A stretch of 35,192 nucleotides of DNA, from contig CAJKWK010000025.1 of NCBI GenBank assembly GCA_905203555.1, positions 1 to 35,192 on the forward strand, read 5' to 3'. The notes beneath the pieces are model-generated. The model was not told the origin of the DNA, did no database searches, and saw only the letters and a list, made by a program, of their open reading frames with translations. This document shows positions 31,737 through 35,192 of this stretch, piece by piece. The DNA is from an uncultured Lachnospiraceae bacterium (GTDB taxonomy: Bacteria; Bacillota; Clostridia; Lachnospirales; Lachnospiraceae). Made by a program: the position numbers and the translations under genes. Within the stretch, counting starts at the first letter, position 1, and each line of letters begins with the position of its first letter.

Positions 31737-32603
31737 ATGAAAGAACCTACCTTGGGAAATCCACAGAATACGATTGCGGTACTTCAAAAGTATAATTTTA
31801 CATTTCAGAAAAAGTTTGGGCAGAATTTTCTGATCGATACACATGTGCTGGATAAGATCATCCGCTCCGCAGAGATTACAAAGGACGATATGGTATTGGA
31901 GATCGGACCGGGAATCGGAACGATGACCCAGTATCTTGCCTGTGCTGCGGGAAAGGTTGTTGCGGTTGAAATCGACAAAGCGCTGATTCCGATTCTGGAA
32001 GATACGTTAGATGGTTATGAAAATGTACAGATCATCAATGAGGATGTTTTAAAAGTAGATATCGCAAAACTGGCAGAGGAGGAGAACGGAGGACGACCGA
32101 TCAAAGTTGTTGCCAATCTACCATACTATATTACTACGCCCATTATTATGGGGCTGTTTGAAAATCATGTGCCGCTGAAAAGCATTACGGTGATGGTTCA
32201 GAAAGAGGTGGCAGACCGGATGCAGGTGGGACCGGGAACAAAGGACTATGGGGCATTGTCACTGGCAGTTCAGTATTATGCGAGTCCGTATATCGTTGCG
32301 AATGTTCCTCCGAATTGTTTTATGCCCCGTCCGAAGGTGGGATCTGCAGTGATTCGTCTGGAGCGGTATGAAGAGCCTCCGGTTCAGGTGGATGATGAAA
32401 AATTAATGTTTCGGATTATTCGTGCATCGTTTAACCAGCGGAGAAAGACGCTGGCAAATGGTTTGAAAAATTCACCGGAATTACATTTTACAAAAGAAGA
32501 GATTGAAGAGGCGATAGAGGCGCTTGGAAAAGGCGCCAGTGTGCGTGGTGAGGCGCTGTCGCTGGAAGAATTTGCGAAATTAAGTAATTTGCTTGGAAAA
32601 TAG
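31737..32603 (+). CDS. rsmA: 16S rRNA adenine dimethyltransferase RsmA
   Basis: RsmA/KsgA dimethylates two adjacent adenosines in helix 45 of 16S rRNA during small-subunit maturation, using S-adenosylmethionine. The 288-residue protein shows the SAM-binding motif EIGPGIGTMTQYLA (about 60-73) and the catalytic NLPYYITTP motif (about 127-135), then the C-terminal helical domain (RASFNQRRKTLANGL). An AAAGAGGAAA site lies before the ATG. Confidence 0.96.
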   Translation: MKEPTLGNPQNTIAVLQKYNFTFQKKFGQNFLIDTHVLDKIIRSAEITKDDMVLEIGPGIGTMTQYLACAAGKVVAVEIDKALIPILEDTLDGYENVQIINEDVLKVDIAKLAEEENGGRPIKVVANLPYYITTPIIMGLFENHVPLKSITVMVQKEVADRMQVGPGTKDYGALSLAVQYYASPYIVANVPPNCFMPRPKVGSAVIRLERYEEPPVQVDDEKLMFRIIRASFNQRRKTLANGLKNSPELHFTKEEIEEAIEALGKGASVRGEALSLEEFAKLSNLLGK

Positions 32604-32670
32604 GGGAATTGCGAGAGGAAACAGGGGATTTTAACGGAGTTAGTTCATAAATTTTTAATAGACCAAGTCA

Positions 32671-32699
32671 TTGTATCAGTCTCCTATTTTTAGTATAAT
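32671..32699 (+). promoter_or_regulatory. Promoter of citrate synthase
   Basis: TTGTAT (32671-32676) and TATAAT (32694-32699) are separated by exactly 17 bp, 35 bp before ATG 32734. Confidence 0.8.
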
Positions 32700-32733
32700 A
32701 ATAAGAGTTATTACAAAAAAGGAGGATGATTGC

Positions 32734-34104
32734 ATGCAGAAAGATATCGACAGCTTGATTTTTCAGAATACTTCGAAGATCATGGAGCTTGCTCAGAAGT
32801 GCGAAGAAAACAATGCAATAGAAAGAGAATTGTATACAAAATATGACGTTAAGAGAGGTCTTCGTGATTTGAACGGTAAGGGTGTACTTGCTGGACTGAC
32901 CAATGTTTCAGATGTATGTGCGAAGAAATTGGTGAACGGGGAAGAAGTTCCTTGCGCAGGAAGTCTCTATTATCGGGGATATAATATCAAGGATATTGTA
33001 AAAGGATTCCTGGATGCACATCATCCTGGATTTGAAGAAACGGCATATCTGCTGCTTTTTGGAGAACTTCCGACCAGTACGGAACTCAAGGAATTTCGGG
33101 AGCTGCTTGTAGAGCGGAGAATGCTGCCGCCGAACTTTGTTCGTGACGTGATCATGAAAGCACCGAGCCGGGATATGATGAACGGTATTTCCAGATGTAT
33201 TCTGCAGTTATATACATATGATATGAAGGCAGATGATACTACGATACCGAACGTGCTGCGTCAGTGTCTCAATCTGATCAGTCAGTTCCCGATGTTGATG
33301 GTATATTGCTATCATGCATATAATTACAGAAGAGGAAAAGATCTGTATATCTATGCACCGGATCCGACGCTGTCAACTGCGGAGAATATTTTGATGATGC
33401 TGAGAGAGGATCGAAAGTATACCCAGTTAGAGGCGAAGATCCTGGATATGGCGCTTGTGCTGCATATGGATCATGGCGGTGGTAATAACTCTACATTTAC
33501 GACCCACGTGGTGACTTCTTCGGGAACAGATACATATTCTACGATTGCCGCTGCAATGGCATCTCTGAAAGGTCCGAAGCATGGCGGTGCGAACATTAAG
33601 GTAACGCAGATGTTCGAGGATATGAAGAATTCACTGACCGACTGGGAAGACGAGGAACAGATTCGGACCTATCTGGAGGCATTGCTGGATAAACAGGCGT
33701 TTGACCGAAAAGGTCTGATCTATGGAATGGGGCATGCGATTTATTCGGTTTCTGACCCGCGTGCAGATATTTTCAAGGAGTTTGTACAACAGCTTGCAAA
33801 AGAAAAGAACAGAGAGCATGAGTATGCTCTTTATGCAAAGGTAGAAGAGATGGCGCCGAAGATTATCGGTGAGAAACGTAAGATTTACAAAGGTGTAAAT
33901 GCCAATGTAGACTTCTACAGCGGACTGGTTTACAGTATGCTGGATCTGCCGCCGGCGCTTTATACACCGATTTTTGCTGCTGCACGTATCGTTGGCTGGA
34001 GCGCACATCGGCTGGAGGAGCTGAAGAATGTTGATAAGATTATCCGCCCGGCATACAAACCGCTTGCACCGCATCGTGAATATATAAAATTGGATGATAG
34101 GTAG
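32734..34104 (+). CDS. gltA: Citrate synthase
   Basis: Condenses acetyl-CoA with oxaloacetate (2-methylcitrate synthesis is not excluded by sequence). The 456-residue protein has MDHGGGNNSTF, LKGPKHGGAN and GMGHAIYSVSDPRA, bearing the active-site histidines, and NVDFYSGLVYSML with the catalytic Asp. The N-terminus has about 50 extra residues compared with short citrate synthases. ATG 32734 follows AAGGAGG at 32719-32725. It has its own promoter and stands nine bases before an alpha/beta hydrolase gene. The identity is clear; the stereochemical type (Si or Re) is not determined. Confidence 0.93.
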   Translation: MQKDIDSLIFQNTSKIMELAQKCEENNAIERELYTKYDVKRGLRDLNGKGVLAGLTNVSDVCAKKLVNGEEVPCAGSLYYRGYNIKDIVKGFLDAHHPGFEETAYLLLFGELPTSTELKEFRELLVERRMLPPNFVRDVIMKAPSRDMMNGISRCILQLYTYDMKADDTTIPNVLRQCLNLISQFPMLMVYCYHAYNYRRGKDLYIYAPDPTLSTAENILMMLREDRKYTQLEAKILDMALVLHMDHGGGNNSTFTTHVVTSSGTDTYSTIAAAMASLKGPKHGGANIKVTQMFEDMKNSLTDWEDEEQIRTYLEALLDKQAFDRKGLIYGMGHAIYSVSDPRADIFKEFVQQLAKEKNREHEYALYAKVEEMAPKIIGEKRKIYKGVNANVDFYSGLVYSMLDLPPALYTPIFAAARIVGWSAHRLEELKNVDKIIRPAYKPLAPHREYIKLDDR

Positions 34105-34112
34105 AGATTGAC

Positions 34113-35039
34113 ATGAAAGACGAATTCTATTTTCCATCCAAGGATGGAAATACAGAGATTCATACAATTGTATGGAAGCCGGAGGGAGAAGTAAGAGCCG
34201 TTCTTCAGCTGGCACATGGTATGGTAGAGTATATTGACCGTTATGACGAGTTTGCAAATTATTTGTGCAAAAAAGGAATCTATGTGGTGGGCAATGACCA
34301 TCTCGGACATGGAAAGTCCGTTCAGAGTAAAGCAGAGTACGGATATTTTCATAAGAAAAACGGCAATGCCTGTCTGATTGCGGATATGCATACGCTGCGA
34401 GCCCGTATTTCAAAAAAATATCCGGATGTGCCATATTTCATGCTGGGACATAGTATGGGATCGATATTGATGCGCCAGTATATGCAGATGTATGGAAACG
34501 GACTGAGTGGAGTAATCTTGTTAGGGGTTGTTTCTGAACGACCGAAAGCTGCGGTGTGCGGCGGAAGGCTTTTGTGTAAAGTGATTTCATTTGTAAAAGG
34601 CGGACATTATAGAAGTAAGTTAGTAGATACACTTGTAACAGGTTCGTTTAACCGGAAGTTCAAACCGACGCTTACCCGGGCAGACTGGGTGACCAGTGAT
34701 GCCGAACATTTGGAAAAGTATGTCAACGATCCACTGTGTTCGTTTGTATTTACTGTAAATGCATATTACCACATGTTGGGCGGTTTACAGCAGGTCAGCA
34801 GGAAAGAGAGTGCGTTTATGATTCCGAAGAATCTTCCGGTACTGCTGGCAGCAGGTTCTGATGACCCGGTAGGGAATTGCGGAAAGGGCGTACGCAAAAT
34901 TTTCGAGCGGTATAAAAAGGCAGGATTGGAAGACGTTACCTTACGGCTTTATGCGGGCGACAGACATGAGTTGTTGAACGAGACCGATCGGCAGCAAGTG
35001 TATGCGGATGTATATGAGTGGATCAATAATCGGATGTAA
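34113..35039 (+). CDS. Alpha/beta hydrolase, monoacylglycerol lipase-like
   Basis: The 308-residue protein has the nucleophile elbow GHSMGS with Ser114, the oxyanion-loop motif LAHGMVEYIDRYDEFA, an NDHLGHGKS strand and, near the end, a catalytic Asp (GSDDPVGNCGKG) and His (DRHELLNE). This is the pattern of Hydrolase_4/serine aminopeptidase S33 proteins that act on monoglycerides or lysophospholipids. The predicted protein has no signal peptide. It begins eight bases after citrate synthase and ends with its own terminator, so it may share the citrate synthase transcript. Confidence 0.9.
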   Translation: MKDEFYFPSKDGNTEIHTIVWKPEGEVRAVLQLAHGMVEYIDRYDEFANYLCKKGIYVVGNDHLGHGKSVQSKAEYGYFHKKNGNACLIADMHTLRARISKKYPDVPYFMLGHSMGSILMRQYMQMYGNGLSGVILLGVVSERPKAAVCGGRLLCKVISFVKGGHYRSKLVDTLVTGSFNRKFKPTLTRADWVTSDAEHLEKYVNDPLCSFVFTVNAYYHMLGGLQQVSRKESAFMIPKNLPVLLAAGSDDPVGNCGKGVRKIFERYKKAGLEDVTLRLYAGDRHELLNETDRQQVYADVYEWINNRM

Positions 35040-35097
35040 TGGAAATGACGCTATAGAATCAATAGAATAGTGAGAATGAACAAAATGTGAGTATGAG

Positions 35098-35135
35098 AAT
35101 GGAGATTGCACAGAGAAAATGCAGTCTCCATTTTT
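35098..35135 (+). terminator. Terminator after the hydrolase gene
   Basis: AATGGAGATTGCA / TGCAGTCTCCATT (one G-U pair) with a nine-base loop, followed by a T run. Confidence 0.9.
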
Positions 35136-35192
35136 GTTGCTAGCGTAAAATTTTTGTAGGACACATAGAAAAGGAAACACCAGTTTTGTGTT

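Noticed and set aside
1..35192. tRNA, rRNA, CRISPR, phage or intact IS genes
   Set aside because: No TTCGA-type T-loops, no spaced identical repeats with unique spacers, and no transposase or integrase-like protein were found.

Overview
The window reads as a low-to-mid-GC (roughly 40-45% by eye) Gram-positive chromosome from a spore-forming member of the Clostridia, most likely the family Lachnospiraceae. The support is a mecA-type ClpC adaptor, cwlD and bofA (spore cortex and sigma-K control), DUF1858/TIGR03980, DUF4367, DUF6382, DUF5702 and DUF6147 proteins, strong AGGAGG ribosome sites and AT-rich intergenic stretches. The genus is not resolved from sequence alone; Mediterraneibacter/Ruminococcus/Dorea-like is an inference. 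There is no phage, CRISPR array, tRNA or rRNA, and no intact insertion sequence.

Layout. 1-3200: a small redox-disulfide protein, the decayed remnant of a secreted GH95-type fucosidase that kept only its N-terminal piece and its C-terminal FIVAR piece, mecA on the minus strand, and a 0.5 kb region with a decayed reading frame before a small unknown gene. 3241-8465: a cell-envelope and housekeeping run: an SH3-GH18 hydrolase, cwlD (its ribosome site is buried in a terminator hairpin), a Sua5/YwlC protein fused to a phosphatase-like domain that has lost its catalytic Cys, dCMP deaminase and bofA. 8502-17662: a Gram-positive Tad-type pilus operon with its own promoter: TadZ-like, TadA ATPase, TadB, a TadC with a large Ig-like insert, an Flp1 pilin, a DUF5702 protein, a TadE with two Cys/His repeats, the prepilin peptidase, a second TadE-like pseudopilin, DUF6382 and a rhomboid protease. 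17616-21659: a sensorless histidine kinase overlapping the rhomboid gene tail to tail, a HIT protein, an ECF sigma factor, murG, and a DUF4367 membrane protein that looks like the partner of the sigma factor across the inverted murG. 21737-24794: a small secreted DUF6147 protein, a 147-bp inverted-repeat element, a TSCPD protein, an unknown membrane protein and a membrane-anchored FHA protein. 24883-35039: aconitase-family hydratase, a sigma-like protein without region 4, an ECF sigma factor with a membrane beta-propeller protein, tatD, rsmA, citrate synthase and an alpha/beta hydrolase.

How it fits together. The pilus genes form one dense transcription unit with many GTG/TTG starts, while the pilin itself has ATG and a near-perfect ribosome site, which would fit stoichiometric control at translation. 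DUF6382 (inside the pilus operon) and the FHA protein (6.5 kb downstream) look like two halves of an architecture that I recall as often fused. Two sigma/membrane-partner pairs suggest envelope sensing. The hydratase and citrate synthase could supply the oxidative branch toward 2-oxoglutarate.

A recurring oddity is a set of short degenerate tandem arrays (9-, 10-, 11- and 14-bp units) in four separate intergenic regions. Motif-level calls were made by eye; no searches or structure predictions were run.
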